From assembly GCA_027484685.1 (NCBI GenBank), contig JAIXSO010000005.1:56496-120495 (forward strand): a stretch of DNA of 64,000 nucleotides. The letters are read 5' to 3'. This document shows, one piece after another, positions 36,912 through 48,900 of the stretch (its first letter is position 1; every line of letters starts with the position of its first letter). The notes under the pieces were generated by a model. That model made no database searches. It was not told the DNA's origin and saw only the letters and a list, made by a program, of their open reading frames with translations. The translations under genes and the position numbers were made by a program. The DNA is from Bacteroidota bacterium. Lineage in GTDB: Bacteria > Bacteroidota > Bacteroidia > UKL13-3.

Positions 36912-37346
36912 ATGAAAATAAAAATAATTAATAGTTCAAATAATGAGCTACCAGCTTACGAAACAGCGCACGCAGCTGGAATGGACTTGCGCGCATTTGT
37001 AAGCGAATCTGTTGTTTTAAGTCCTAATGCAAAAGCATTAATCCCAACGGGTTTATTTATGGAAATTCCGGTTGGTTACGAGGCACAAGTTAGACCAAGA
37101 AGCGGTTTGGCATTTAAGCATGGTATAACTGTTTTAAATAGTCCTGGAACTATTGATGCAGATTATAGGGGTGAGGTAAAAGTACTTTTAATTAATCATG
37201 GAACAGAGCCTTTTGAAATAAAAAATGGAGAGCGCATAGCTCAATTAGTTATAGCGAAACACGAAACAGCTCTTTGGGAAATTACTACTGAATTAAGTGA
37301 AACTGGCAGAGGTGCAGGTGGATACGGAAGTACTGGAAAGCAGTAA
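36912..37346 (+). CDS. dut: Deoxyuridine 5'-triphosphate nucleotidohydrolase
   Basis: A 144-aa trimeric dUTPase that hydrolyses dUTP to dUMP, feeding ThyA and limiting uracil in DNA. The five motifs are present: [39 protein letters not shown] and the C-terminal [10 protein letters not shown], which closes over the active site. Length is standard. It is the last gene of the peptidase-flippase-dut unit and is followed by a perfect terminator. Confidence 0.97.
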   Translation: MKIKIINSSNNELPAYETAHAAGMDLRAFVSESVVLSPNAKALIPTGLFMEIPVGYEAQVRPRSGLAFKHGITVLNSPGTIDADYRGEVKVLLINHGTEPFEIKNGERIAQLVIAKHETALWEITTELSETGRGAGGYGSTGKQ

Positions 37347-37360
37347 TCTTTATAATATAA

Positions 37361-37394
37361 AAAAGCCCGATTATCAAATGATAATCGGGCTTTT
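37361..37394. terminator. Bidirectional terminator between dut and the 1718-aa T9SS gene
   Basis: Perfect 15-bp stem AAAAGCCCGATTATC / GATAATCGGGCTTTT with an AAAT loop. T-runs are available on both strands. Confidence 0.92.
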
Positions 37395-37417
37395 TATTGT
37401 TGGCTAGTAATTAAATA

Positions 37418-40400
37418 CTATCTGGTTTTTATAAATTTATTACTAAATAAAATATTACCATCGGCTGTTATATTAATAATATATGCGCCACTGTTAAGTT
37501 CGCCTAAATTATCAATAGTGAATTTATTGATGCCTTCGTTTACATTTAATACAGTTTCTTTTACTTTTTTACCTGCTAAATCGGTAATAATTAATTTAGC
37601 TGAAGTATTAGTAAATGATTCCATTTCAATGTTCAACACATCATTAATTGGGTTAGGGTAAACTACAATATTTGTATTGTTTGCTTTTTCGCTGTTAATA
37701 GTAATGGTTTTGGTGTATTCAAATTTACCGTCCATATCTACTTGCTTCAATCTGTAATATACAGTTTTATTATTTGCAAATACTTCTCTATCAGTATAGC
37801 TGTATTTTTGAGTAATATTTGAATTAATGACTCCTTTTACAAAATCAATGGTGGTAAAAGTTTTACCATCAAATGAGCGTTCCACTTCAAAACCTGCATT
37901 GTTAGTTTCATTTGCTGTTGACCATAATAATAATGCATCAGCATTTTTAGCAGTTCCATTAAATGAAATCATCTTAACTGGCAATGGATTATTAACTGCT
38001 CCAACACTCCACTGATTATTGAATATATTTAAAGAAGTGGTATTAAATACAACATTTTGAGTGAAAAAATCTACCGATGAAGCTGGATTACTAACCAAAC
38101 TCCATGCCCCATTAGATGTATTTGCTCTATTAAATAAACTTAATTGCGAAGCCGTAACAGTTGATAATAAATTTCCAGTACCTAAATTAAAACCTGCATC
38201 TACACTTGTATAACTTGTACTTCCATATTTATAAACAATCCAATATCTTTTGTGAACTGCTGTTACACCAGTTGGAATTGAATCTTTAGGTAAACCATTA
38301 AATTGATGCACTGTAATAGTATCTTGACCACTAAAGCCATTTAAAGCTAAAGTTAAGCCGGTTCCTGTAAAGCTAACAGGTGAGTTACTAAAAATAACTT
38401 GTGAATTAACAGCAGGTGTTCCTAATGCTAATTTAGATGCAGCAAATGTTGGTAAAGTTGTTCCAGCTAATGTTAATGCGTTGCAATTTCCTGATGCATC
38501 TACCACTGTATTGCTAGCTCCTCCTTCGTCAAATCTATAATAAGCAACTAAGTTTGCACTGCTAGAGTTGGCTAAACGTGTGTGTAACGAATTTCTTATT
38601 TGTAATGATGTTCTTGATGTATTCCAAATTTTCAATTCATCAATTTCTCCGTTATAGAAACTATTTGCAGAAATTCCTCTTCCTACTTCTAGGTTTGCTG
38701 TATTTGAAACAATGTTTCCTGTTTGAGCTCCTGTTCCAATTTCGCGGCCATTCAAATATAGAGTTATTAATGACCCATTATAAGTTGCAGCTATATGTCT
38801 CCAATCACCAGGTTGTATTGCAGTGTTTGAAGTTACAGACACTGATCCGTTTGATGTAGTTAGTTCAAAAACAAGATTATTGGTAAACGTTTCTAAGCTC
38901 AAAGCATATTTAGCAGTTGTTCCATTACTTTTATGTAAAATTGTTTCTTTATTTGAAGTGTACGCAGTTGGTTTAACCCATGCTTCAATTGATAATTGAC
39001 TGCCATTAATATCTAATGAACTTGAGTGATTTGCAACTAAATTACCTAATCCAGTAAACTGCATTGAGTTTAATGCCGAATCACCCAAGTTAGTATTAAC
39101 AATTGTAAAGGTAGTTTGTATTGTATCATTAAATCTATCATTGTCGTTTGCTAAAGAAGTCCAAGCTTTTATTGTGTAAACACCTACCGTATTTGGGTTA
39201 AAGGTAGTGGTCAAATTAATAATTGAATTTGCACTAGAAGAAATACTAGTAATAGTGCCAGTTCCTGTATAGTTTACTGGTCCTGTAATTTGTACTGAAA
39301 CTGGAACTGAACTTTGTGAGTTTAATCCAGAGTTATTTACAGTAATTTGAGGAGCAAAAGCGCCAATACCTTGTATAATACTCTTACATGGATTGTTAAT
39401 TGAGGTAATTCTTAAATCGTTACTATCATTAATGAATCTAATGTTATCAATATCCACAACTGCATCATTTGTGGTTCCAAACCAATCGAATACCATTTTT
39501 GCAGTTACATCATTTCCAATAAATCCATTTAATGGAATTGAAACAGTAGCATAGTTGGTGCTTGGTATATGGTTTTGTCCGTTGATTAAATTTACTAAAG
39601 TATAACTATTTCCACAATCAGTTGAAATCATTATTTTAATACTATCTGTATTAATTAAAGTTGCACTGGTGCCTCCTAAATTGTTTATTATTTTGTAATC
39701 AAATCTTAAAACAGAACGTGAAGTAATATTGCTAATTTTAGGACTTGTAATAGTAGCATTAGCTGCAAAAGGAGTGGTATTAAATAAGTTTACGCGAATA
39801 CTATTAGTAGCACTGGTTCCATTTCCTGCTGATATAAAAAATCTGTTGGTTTGCCAAGTATTAGGAAAAGTAGCAGCATTAAAGGTTTGAATCAATGGCA
39901 AGGTTGACGTAACACTAATATTTCTAATAATAGCTGGTAAGGTATCATTTACATTATTTGCATCTGGTGTAAAAACAGTCCATGCTCTTAAAGAATAATT
40001 ACCTACAGTATCAAAATTGAATGAAGAAAATGCTAAAATACTTGTTGTGTCACCAGCATTTAGTGTTCCTGTGGTTCTTAAAATTGGGCCAAAAGGTATA
40101 ATAGTTCCATTTGGTTTGGTTATAGTTCCAAAAAGTTTTAAGGTATCAATAGCAAAGTTTTGATTCAATAGACCTAAGTTTTGAACAGTAAACCTAACTG
40201 GTTGATTACCTAGATTTATACAGCCTGTGCCTGGCTGTTTTACATCAATAACACCTAAATCATCGTTAATACTTAGTCTTGGTTCAATCATAAACCTAAA
40301 TTGATTATTAGGATTAACCGCAAAATCATTCCAAGCAGAAATTAAATAACTAGTTCCTTGGCGGAAGTAAAAAGTTCTATTTCTGATTGGGTTCTCATTT

Positions 40401-42574
40401 TGATAAGCAAAGCCAATATTATTAGCAGAAGTTTGACGAACTCCAATAAAGAAGTTACCTGTTATTGGAATTGATGGAATTTGTAAGTTAAATACGCCAT
40501 TTATAGTATTTTGTACTGCAGATACCCAAAGAGGATTGAATTTTGGTCCCGAAGTAGCTCCAGAATCTTCGTATATTACTATTTGGAACGGAAATGGTCC
40601 ATTAAAAAATGCGTTAGTAAAGTTTACATTTACTTGATTTAAAAAATTTGGAACAGGTGTATAAAACTTAGCAACAATCTCGCCTTCTGGATTGGTTCCT
40701 ACATTTCCTGTTTGTGCCAAAGTAGTATTTGCATACGAAAGTGCGTTTAATGTATTTTGTCTTACCCAAACTGACGTATCGTTTGTGGTTTTTTGGTCAG
40801 GATTTCCATTAACTGTTAATGTATCGTTTCCTAATGTGAAAGGAGTGTAAGGAACTAAGTTAATTGTTGTTTCGCCTGCCGAAGGTATAGTTACATTAAC
40901 AGAACCAATAATTCCATTAATACTACTACGTAAATAAATTGGTACACCCGAAACAGCTAAAGCACCTTGGTTTCTTACAACAGCTCTAATAGTATCATCT
41001 GTACCGATAGGAATCTTTCCATAAGTGTATAATATAACTGTTTGCAAATCAAATGTATCCACTGGTAGTGTTGATTCGTACGCTCCTCTGTATGGGCGCA
41101 AAGAACTTCTTGGAGTTCCATAGTAATCAGTAGTTACACTTGCTAAAGGGGTTCCTGCTAATTTGGCTCCGGTGTTGTTCAAACTAGCCATGTTTAATAT
41201 TGGTTCTGTTGTGTTAATAAAATCAACAATTCCAAATGAAGAGTTTTGTTCTAGTGTTAAAGCAGCTGCTCTGTAAGCTGTAATGCTTGAGTGAAACGTT
41301 CCTATCCAAGCATTAATAAATGTACCAACACCCATGTATGTATTAAAATCTATATTATTAACTCCAGTTGTTGGTGTGCTATAAAATGCAGCAACATGTT
41401 GATTTGCACTCCCAGTTCTTGTATTCATTACAATATTGTTTCTACAAGTAAAAACAGTAGAAATACTGGTATTTGTTTTTAATATTCCAACTGTAGTTGG
41501 GTTGCCATTTGCAGTAATGTGTGTTCCTCCAATTCTAAAAGTGTTATGTTCAACAGTTACAGTGGATTGAGCTGCTCCACCAAACAATAAGCATCTAATA
41601 ATTTGGCTTAATGTATTTGGTAAAATGGCGCTGGCAATTGAAATACTATTGTTTCTAATAATAAGTGTACCAGAGGCTATTGCTGGGCTAAAAATAATAC
41701 CTTGTAAAAAGTTTCCAGCAGTAGTATTTAAATTATAAACTCTGTTTCTTGAAACAGTAACAGTAGCCGCTGGATCAATTAAAGTAATGTTCATAAATTG
41801 GTAACCACCTGTTGTAGTAGCTACGTTGTGGAAATTGTCGTTTGAATCAATTAACAATGAACCAATACCAGCTGTTAAACGAATTGCGGTAGCTTTTTGA
41901 TCAATAAAATTGTTTGATTTTATGGTGTTATTATTAGCTGGAAATGTGTTACTACCGTTAATTTCTAATCCTAAATTTCCTCCAGTAATATTGCAATATT
42001 CGACAGTATTATTTGAGTTTGATGTAGCACTTAATGCAGTAGAAATTTGTATATTACTAGCAGCTATAGTTCCTATAGCACCATTTAAACTTGTCATATA
42101 TTTAAAAGTGTTAAATGTTGCATCATTGGCTAATCTTATTGTATGAGAACCAGCGGTGTTTGATGTATGAGAAAAGGTAAGAAGTTTAGCATTTGTTAAT
42201 GCTCCGACAGGTCTGCCATCAAAAGAAATGTTATCAGCGCCATCTAATAAAATTAATGGGACACCTGCTGCCGTAGCTGTAATTGTTTTTACAACCGTAG
42301 CTGTGTCATCAGGTCTAATATTTATAGCAGTATAACTAGCTGATCCAGTTCCCGAAGCTACAAATGTACACGTTCCAGTTTCTGTGGTATTTCCACTAAA
42401 CTTAATGGTAATACTTCCTGTGTGCGTACCTGAGCTAATTGCGGTACAAGCTCCTCCTAATGTGGTGTAACTTGCGGTACTGGTTCCACCTGTACTCGTT
42501 ACGTTTACTTGTGCCTCTAGTTTATTGGCAAAAATTACCAATAATACCAATAATGTTTTGTAGAGTTTGTGCAT
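37418..42574 (-). CDS. T9SS-secreted giant surface protein with beta-helix, CARDB-like and LamG domains (1718 aa)
   Basis: A large cell-surface protein. The signal peptide ends ANKLEAQ. Residues ~25-500 are a right-handed beta-helix (ASYTTLGGACTAISSG; many NT.. turns). Residues ~510-605 are a CARDB-like sandwich, then further sandwiches (ERSL..DLGVIDVKQPG; SNDLRITSINNP). Residues ~1163-1371 are a LamG/concanavalin-like domain (SIEAWVKPTAYTSN, GDWRHIAATYNGS, GEIDELKIWNTSR). LPVKMISFNG begins the module shared with two neighbours. The sorting domain VVYPNPINDVLN ends GAYIINITADGNILFSNKFI. It is probably an adhesin or glycan-binding matrix protein. Confidence 0.88.
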   Translation of the reverse strand: MHKLYKTLLVLLVIFANKLEAQVNVTSTGGTSTASYTTLGGACTAISSGTHTGSITIKFSGNTTETGTCTFVASGTGSASYTAINIRPDDTATVVKTITATAAGVPLILLDGADNISFDGRPVGALTNAKLLTFSHTSNTAGSHTIRLANDATFNTFKYMTSLNGAIGTIAASNIQISTALSATSNSNNTVEYCNITGGNLGLEINGSNTFPANNNTIKSNNFIDQKATAIRLTAGIGSLLIDSNDNFHNVATTTGGYQFMNITLIDPAATVTVSRNRVYNLNTTAGNFLQGIIFSPAIASGTLIIRNNSISIASAILPNTLSQIIRCLLFGGAAQSTVTVEHNTFRIGGTHITANGNPTTVGILKTNTSISTVFTCRNNIVMNTRTGSANQHVAAFYSTPTTGVNNIDFNTYMGVGTFINAWIGTFHSSITAYRAAALTLEQNSSFGIVDFINTTEPILNMASLNNTGAKLAGTPLASVTTDYYGTPRSSLRPYRGAYESTLPVDTFDLQTVILYTYGKIPIGTDDTIRAVVRNQGALAVSGVPIYLRSSINGIIGSVNVTIPSAGETTINLVPYTPFTLGNDTLTVNGNPDQKTTNDTSVWVRQNTLNALSYANTTLAQTGNVGTNPEGEIVAKFYTPVPNFLNQVNVNFTNAFFNGPFPFQIVIYEDSGATSGPKFNPLWVSAVQNTINGVFNLQIPSIPITGNFFIGVRQTSANNIGFAYQNENPIRNRTFYFRQGTSYLISAWNDFAVNPNNQFRFMIEPRLSINDDLGVIDVKQPGTGCINLGNQPVRFTVQNLGLLNQNFAIDTLKLFGTITKPNGTIIPFGPILRTTGTLNAGDTTSILAFSSFNFDTVGNYSLRAWTVFTPDANNVNDTLPAIIRNISVTSTLPLIQTFNAATFPNTWQTNRFFISAGNGTSATNSIRVNLFNTTPFAANATITSPKISNITSRSVLRFDYKIINNLGGTSATLINTDSIKIMISTDCGNSYTLVNLINGQNHIPSTNYATVSIPLNGFIGNDVTAKMVFDWFGTTNDAVVDIDNIRFINDSNDLRITSINNPCKSIIQGIGAFAPQITVNNSGLNSQSSVPVSVQITGPVNYTGTGTITSISSSANSIINLTTTFNPNTVGVYTIKAWTSLANDNDRFNDTIQTTFTIVNTNLGDSALNSMQFTGLGNLVANHSSSLDINGSQLSIEAWVKPTAYTSNKETILHKSNGTTAKYALSLETFTNNLVFELTTSNGSVSVTSNTAIQPGDWRHIAATYNGSLITLYLNGREIGTGAQTGNIVSNTANLEVGRGISANSFYNGEIDELKIWNTSRTSLQIRNSLHTRLANSSSANLVAYYRFDEGGASNTVVDASGNCNALTLAGTTLPTFAASKLALGTPAVNSQVIFSNSPVSFTGTGLTLALNGFSGQDTITVHQFNGLPKDSIPTGVTAVHKRYWIVYKYGSTSYTSVDAGFNLGTGNLLSTVTASQLSLFNRANTSNGAWSLVSNPASSVDFFTQNVVFNTTSLNIFNNQWSVGAVNNPLPVKMISFNGTAKNADALLLWSTANETNNAGFEVERSFDGKTFTTIDFVKGVINSNITQKYSYTDREVFANNKTVYYRLKQVDMDGKFEYTKTITINSEKANNTNIVVYPNPINDVLNIEMESFTNTSAKLIITDLAGKKVKETVLNVNEGINKFTIDNLGELNSGAYIINITADGNILFSNKFIKTR

Positions 42575-42983
42575 ATATGTAGATTTTTTTCTACTGCAAC
42601 ATACTTATTTTTTCAATAAAAAAATAAGTTTAATTTTTTTACAACATATAAACTGTAAACATTTCGTTTATCTAGGTTAAATTTAGTTAATATTTGTGCT
42701 GTTAAAAATCAGCCTCTTGGTTTATTTTACAAGGATTTTTAATTAAAATATCTATCTATTTAAGGTTTAATTTGTAGTATTTTTTCTATTTTTAAGAAGT
42801 TAAAAATAAAAAATTAATCCAGAATATAATTTTATATATTGATGTAAAGCAGTATTTTGTGCTATTTGAGTTTGTTTTTGTTTGCTCAAAACGGGTTTTT
42901 GTAAATTGATTTTCCAAAAAATCAAATTAAATTTGTTAATACAGAATAAATTATTTAGTTGCGTCTTTTAATTCAGTAAAACT
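42575..42983. other. 409-bp divergent intergenic region between two giant T9SS genes
   Basis: The only gap longer than 300 bp with no gene. Very AT-rich. I see a weak imperfect hairpin (AAAAATC at 42704-42710 pairing with GATTTTT at 42734-42740 through a CTTG/CAAG inner stem) and a TTTG at 42932-42935 that may be part of the promoter of the rightward gene. No coding potential, no tRNA and no clear operator. It probably holds both promoters. Confidence 0.7.
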
Positions 42984-45900
42984 ATGATAAAAAATCTACA
43001 ATTAACAATGTTATTAGTACTGATGCTTTTTTGTTTTTCTAACAAAATAAAAGCAGTTCAGCTATCAGGTTCTTACACTATCGACTCAACACAAACGCCA
43101 AGTGTCACTGTGTTCCGTAATTTACAATCTGCTATTACTTATTTAACTAGTGCTGATGCAAGAAGTGATGGGGGCCCATCAAATTCTGCACCTTTTGGTG
43201 TTAGTGGTCCTGTAACATTTACATTTGTTGCTGGAACAGTTAACTATGTAGGTCAAGTAGTTATTCCTAATATTATTGGTGCTAATAATACCAATAGGGT
43301 AGTTATTAATGGAAATGGAAATGTATTGCAAGCTTTATGCACAGCTGCTGCGCCTGCCATCATTCGGTTTTCAAATGCAGATTATGTAACACTTCAAAAT
43401 TTAACTATTCGATCGTTGGATGTTACCAATGCTTGGGGCATCCATTTTACCTTAGGATCCGACTCAAATATTGTTGAAAACTGTAATATTGAAATTACCT
43501 CTGTAACCAGCACTTCTTCAACAAGCAGCGCAGGTATAGTGTTTTCTAATAGTAATACTTCGCCCACAACTTCAGGGGCTAATGGTTATAGAAATATTAT
43601 TAGAAATAATACCATAAAGGGGCATCCAACTTCAGGTGGTATGTATTACGGTATAGTGGGTTTCCCAGCTACATCAGGAACCATTATTTCGCGTAATCAA
43701 TTTATTAATAACACCATTGAAAATTTTTTTAATACTGGCATTTACTGGGGTAATTCTAATGGTACACTGTTTAGAAAAAACATGTTAAGACGTCCAACAA
43801 AAACAACCTTAACAACTACTTATGCATTTAACCTAAATAACTCAAGTAGAAACGATACATTTGATAATAATACCATCACCAATTTATTCGGTGGCTCTCC
43901 AACAAATGCAAATACTATGTATGCATTTTGGATGATCAACTATAATGGTACTACTACAGAACCTAATATATTTTATAATAATTTGGTTTACGATAATAAA
44001 GGTAATGGTCCTCAAAATGGGGTGTATATTTTATCATCATTTAATTGCAGATTTTACAACAACACATTTAGTTTTGATAATACTGCAAATACATCTACCA
44101 CTTCTACAATTTATGGAGTTTATCTTAGTTCAGGTACTTCAACCTCAAGTTTATTTGACTTCCGAAATAATATTATTTCGATAACAGCTGGTGGTATTGG
44201 TCCAAAATTTAGTATGTTTAATGCAGGTAGTTTTTTATCAGGAGCAACTATAAATAAAAACGATTATTATTCAAACTCGCTTAATTATAATATGATTAGT
44301 CATAGTGGTGTTGTATATCCAACTTATGCTACTTGGAAATCTTTTATTGGAACTATTGATCAAAATAGTAGCGATGTTGCACCTTTATTTACCAATACAG
44401 CTACTGTTGATTTAAGACCAAGAGATGCTTGGTTTGATGGTAATGGAGATAATTTTGCATTTATAACTACCGATTATACTAACACTCCAAGAACAACACC
44501 TTTTGATATTGGTGCATTTGAAGCAAATCCTATACCTTTAGATGTGGCATTTAATTCGGTAAATGTTCCTGCTGCTCCATATTTGGCAGGTGCACAGACT
44601 ATAACAGCAACAATAAGAAATGCAGGCTCCACTGTTATTACTAGTGCTACTATTAACTGGTCAATTAATGGTGTGCCTCAAACACCTGTTCCTTTTACAG
44701 GGTCTTTAGGAGCTGGTGCTGTTTCTACCCCAATATCATTGGGTACATTAACGGTTGCTCAAGGAACTATTTATAATATAAGTGCCTCGGTAAGTAATCC
44801 AAATTCGGGTGTTGATGCTTTTACTACAAATAATAGTGCATCTGCCAGAACAGCAAGTGCTCTTCCGGGCGGTATTTATACCATTAATTCAGCAGGAACA
44901 GGAGTAAACAATTTTACTTCAGTAGTAAGTTTTGCAGATTTAATAAGCTTAGGAGGAATTACTGGTGCAATTACAGCTAATATTGTTCCTAATAGTGGTC
45001 CATATACTGGGCAGGTTTTATTTACAAAAGCTTTGGGGTCGAGCAACACTAATACTATTACTATTAATGGAAACGGTAATACTATTCAAGCAAATCCAAC
45101 TGCTACTGATTTTTATGTGATGATGTTAAATGGAGCTGATTATATGCGCCTAAATAATTTTACCATCAGAACATTAAATATCAGCCAAGCTATTGGGTTG
45201 CATTTTATGAATAGGGCAGATAGTAATATAGTAGATAGTGTTATAGTAGATTTTGGAAATACAATTTTATCTTCGCAAACTGCACATATTGCATTTTCAG
45301 GTTCTTCAAACAGTGCCACAACCTCTAATTCCGCTCACAACGGAATAAGAAATATTATCAGAAATTGCAGGTTGCTTTCGAATCCTACAGGAGGTCCTTT
45401 CTATTCATTTAGCATTTATGGAGGTAGCACTGATGCTTCGATACTACCTTCTGCCAACCAATTTATTAACAATGAAATAATTGATCCTTATACTTATGGA
45501 TTCTTTTGTCAATATACTGGAAGGGATATTATAAGAAATAATAGAATTTCTCAACCAAATAGAACAAGTACTACTACTTTTTATGGTATTTATAACCAAA
45601 TAAGTTATTTTGCTGATACTATTGAAAATAATCAAATTTTTGATATTTTTAAATCTGCCCCTACTACAACAAATCAAGCTTTTGGAATATATTTTAATTC
45701 AGCGTTTTTAACATCTTCGGCACCAGGTGTGGTGAGAAATAACCTCATTTATAATTTTAATGGGGCTGGTGTTTGGTATGGTATTTATTCAGGCTTTACT
45801 TATAATTTACATTGTTATAACAATACTATTTCGTTTATTAATCCTACTTCTATAGCTACAGGTATAACTTATGGTTTTTATAACACAACTGCCAATACAA

Positions 45901-48900
45901 CGCATAATTATAACGTAAGAAATAACATATTTGCAATTAATAGAGGTGGTACTGCTAACAAGTTCGGTATTTGGATAAACACTGCCGTTACAACTTCACC
46001 AACCACTTTTGTTTTCAATAATAATGCTTATTTTTTAAGTGGAACCAACACATTTGTAGGAAATTACCTTACTACTACTTTTCCAACTTTGGCCAATTGG
46101 AAAACAGCCAATTCAAGTGCTTTTGACCAAGCTAGTGTATTTGCCAATCCTAACTTTAGGAATGGTTCTAACCCATCGCTTCTACAACCAAGTAATGATA
46201 CTTTAGATAATGTAGGTTTCAGCTTACCTACTTTAGTACCAATGGATATTACAGGAGCTTTACGTTCTTCAACACCAGATATTGGTGCTTTTGAATTCAT
46301 AGTTCCAGGAGCAGATGCAGGAATAGTTAGATTATTAAATCCAACTACTACACGAATTACAGCATTTACTTCTATTCCAATTGATGTAACTATTAAAAAC
46401 TTTGGTAAATCTGTTTTGACAAATGCAAATATTGGGTGGAGAGTGGATACTACAACTCAAACTCCAACGTCTTATTTTGGATCTCTTAACACTGGCGATA
46501 CAGCAGTACAATCAGTAGGATTTTTTACTGCTCCTGCTAATGGAGTGTATGCAGTAAAAGTTTGGACAGAAGCTCCAAATGGGGTAATAGATAGTTTAAG
46601 AGATAATGACACCATTAATTTTACATTGTGTACACCTATTTCTGGAACTGTAAGTATTAACCCTGCTTTACCTGCTAGTGCAAGTAATTATAAAACATTT
46701 AATGCTTTAATGCAGGTATTGCAAAATTGTGGTGTTGATGGCCCATTAACCGTTACGGTAGCCCCTGGAATATATAACGAGCAGGTAACATTAACATCTA
46801 TTTTAGGTGCAGGTTTAGCAAGTAAAGTTACATTTTTAGGTTCCGATTCAGCAACATGTAGGATAGTTCATAATGGAAGTGTTCAAAGAGCTACTTTATT
46901 ATTAAATGGTGCTAAAAATGTGGAGTTTAAAAATTTAACTTTTGAGGGAACAAATAGTGCTGGTGCTACTGCTGTACAATTAATAAATGGTGCTGATAGT
47001 AATTCGTTTACTAAATGTACTTTTAGAGTGCCAATAGTTAACTCTACGGCTGTAAATGCTTTTGTAGCATCGGCTTCAATAATTTCAAATACTACATTAG
47101 GTAATAGTGCTAACTATACCTTGATTGACAGTTGTACTTCGGTTGGTGGTAATTACGGTATTACTTTCTTTGGAAATCTTACTCCTAAATTAGCAGGAAA
47201 TACCATTAGAAATTCCACCATTACCAATGCCTCTAATTATGGTATTTATATGGGTTACCAAAACGGATGTAAAGTTACCCGAAATAATGTTAATAATACA
47301 GGTATTGTTAGCAATGTAATTAGTCCGTTTGCTATTTATTTAGGCAATAGTGATAATGCTAATCGTATTGAAGGAAACAATATTTCAGCTCAATTAGGTG
47401 GTTATGGTATATATGCACTTAATAATTTGGGTTCAACCACAAGCACTATGGCCTTAGCAAATAACATGATTCAAATTGGCGCTGCTGCTAATACTACTTA
47501 TGGAGTTGCCGAAATAAATAACAAAGAATGCGATATTGCTTATAATACTGTTAGGTTAACCACAGCAGAAGCCAACTATGCTGGTGCGGCATTTTATAGT
47601 AGCATTAACAATACTGCGTTGTATAATAATGTTCGAATTTTCAATAATATTTTCACATCGCCTTTAGGTGCATTGTCGGTTTATTTTGTTAATGGAGCAA
47701 ATTTATCGCCTGGTTTATATTCAATGAATAATAATGTTTATTTCTCTACCTCAGGGTTTCCTTTTAGAATAGGTGGATTTATTACTGCTTCTTTGTTAAC
47801 TTTTGTAACAGGAACCCCAAATATGTTGGGTACCTTTTTACCTGGAAGTAATGCCAATAGTCAGTTTGTAAATCCTATATTTTTCTCTGCTTCAAATTTA
47901 CGTTCTATTGATCCTGTATTAAGTAATGGTGGTAGTCCACTAGCTAATGTAATTGACGATATTGATGGAAAATTAAGAAATGCAACCACTCCAGATATAG
48001 GTGTTTCTGAATTTGAAATTCCTGCTAACGATGCAGGTGTAGTTACTATATTATCGCCACAACAGCCTTTAGTACCTGGGTTAAATGATATAAAAGTACT
48101 AATAAAAAACTTTGGTACTGCAAATCTAACCAATGTAAATGTTAACTATAAAGTTGGAACTTCAACAACTGTAACGTTACCTTACTCTGGTTTCTTAGCT
48201 CCTAACGCAGTTGATACAGTTACTTTCACTGCTACTAGTGGTGTTGGATCTACAAGTCAACAATACAATTTTGTGGGTACAACTGAAACAATTAAATCAT
48301 GGACTTCTTCACCAAATTCTGTTTTAGATTCTGTTCCAATGAATGATTCGGCACAAACTACATTATGTGGTGGCCTAGCAGGTGTTTATACAATTAATCC
48401 AACTGGTACTGGAACATCTAATTTCACTTCTTTCCAAGCGGTTGTAGATAAACTAACTTGTGGTGGTGTATTTGGTCCTGTTGTGTTTAATATTGCTCCG
48501 GGAACTTATACTGGTCAAATAAACTTACCCGTTATTGTTGGTACCAGTGCTATTAATACTATCACTTTCCAATCAAGTACTGGTTTGGCTTCTAGTGTTA
48601 TAATTACTTCGGCTACAGCAACTGCATCTGCTAATTATACCATACAAACTACAGGAACTCAATTTGTTTCATTTAAGAATATTACCATTCAAAACACAAA
48701 TACATCATTTGGTAGGGTAATTAGTTTAATAAAATTTGCTGCAAATAATACTAATACTAATAATATTGAGGTACGCAATTGTATATTAAATGGCGTTTTA
48801 ACTACCAGTACTTCTGATGTATTTAGTATTGTATTTAGCCCAGCAGGCGAATATGCAACTTTCTTAAGTTTTGTTGGTAATACATTTAATAATGGATCTA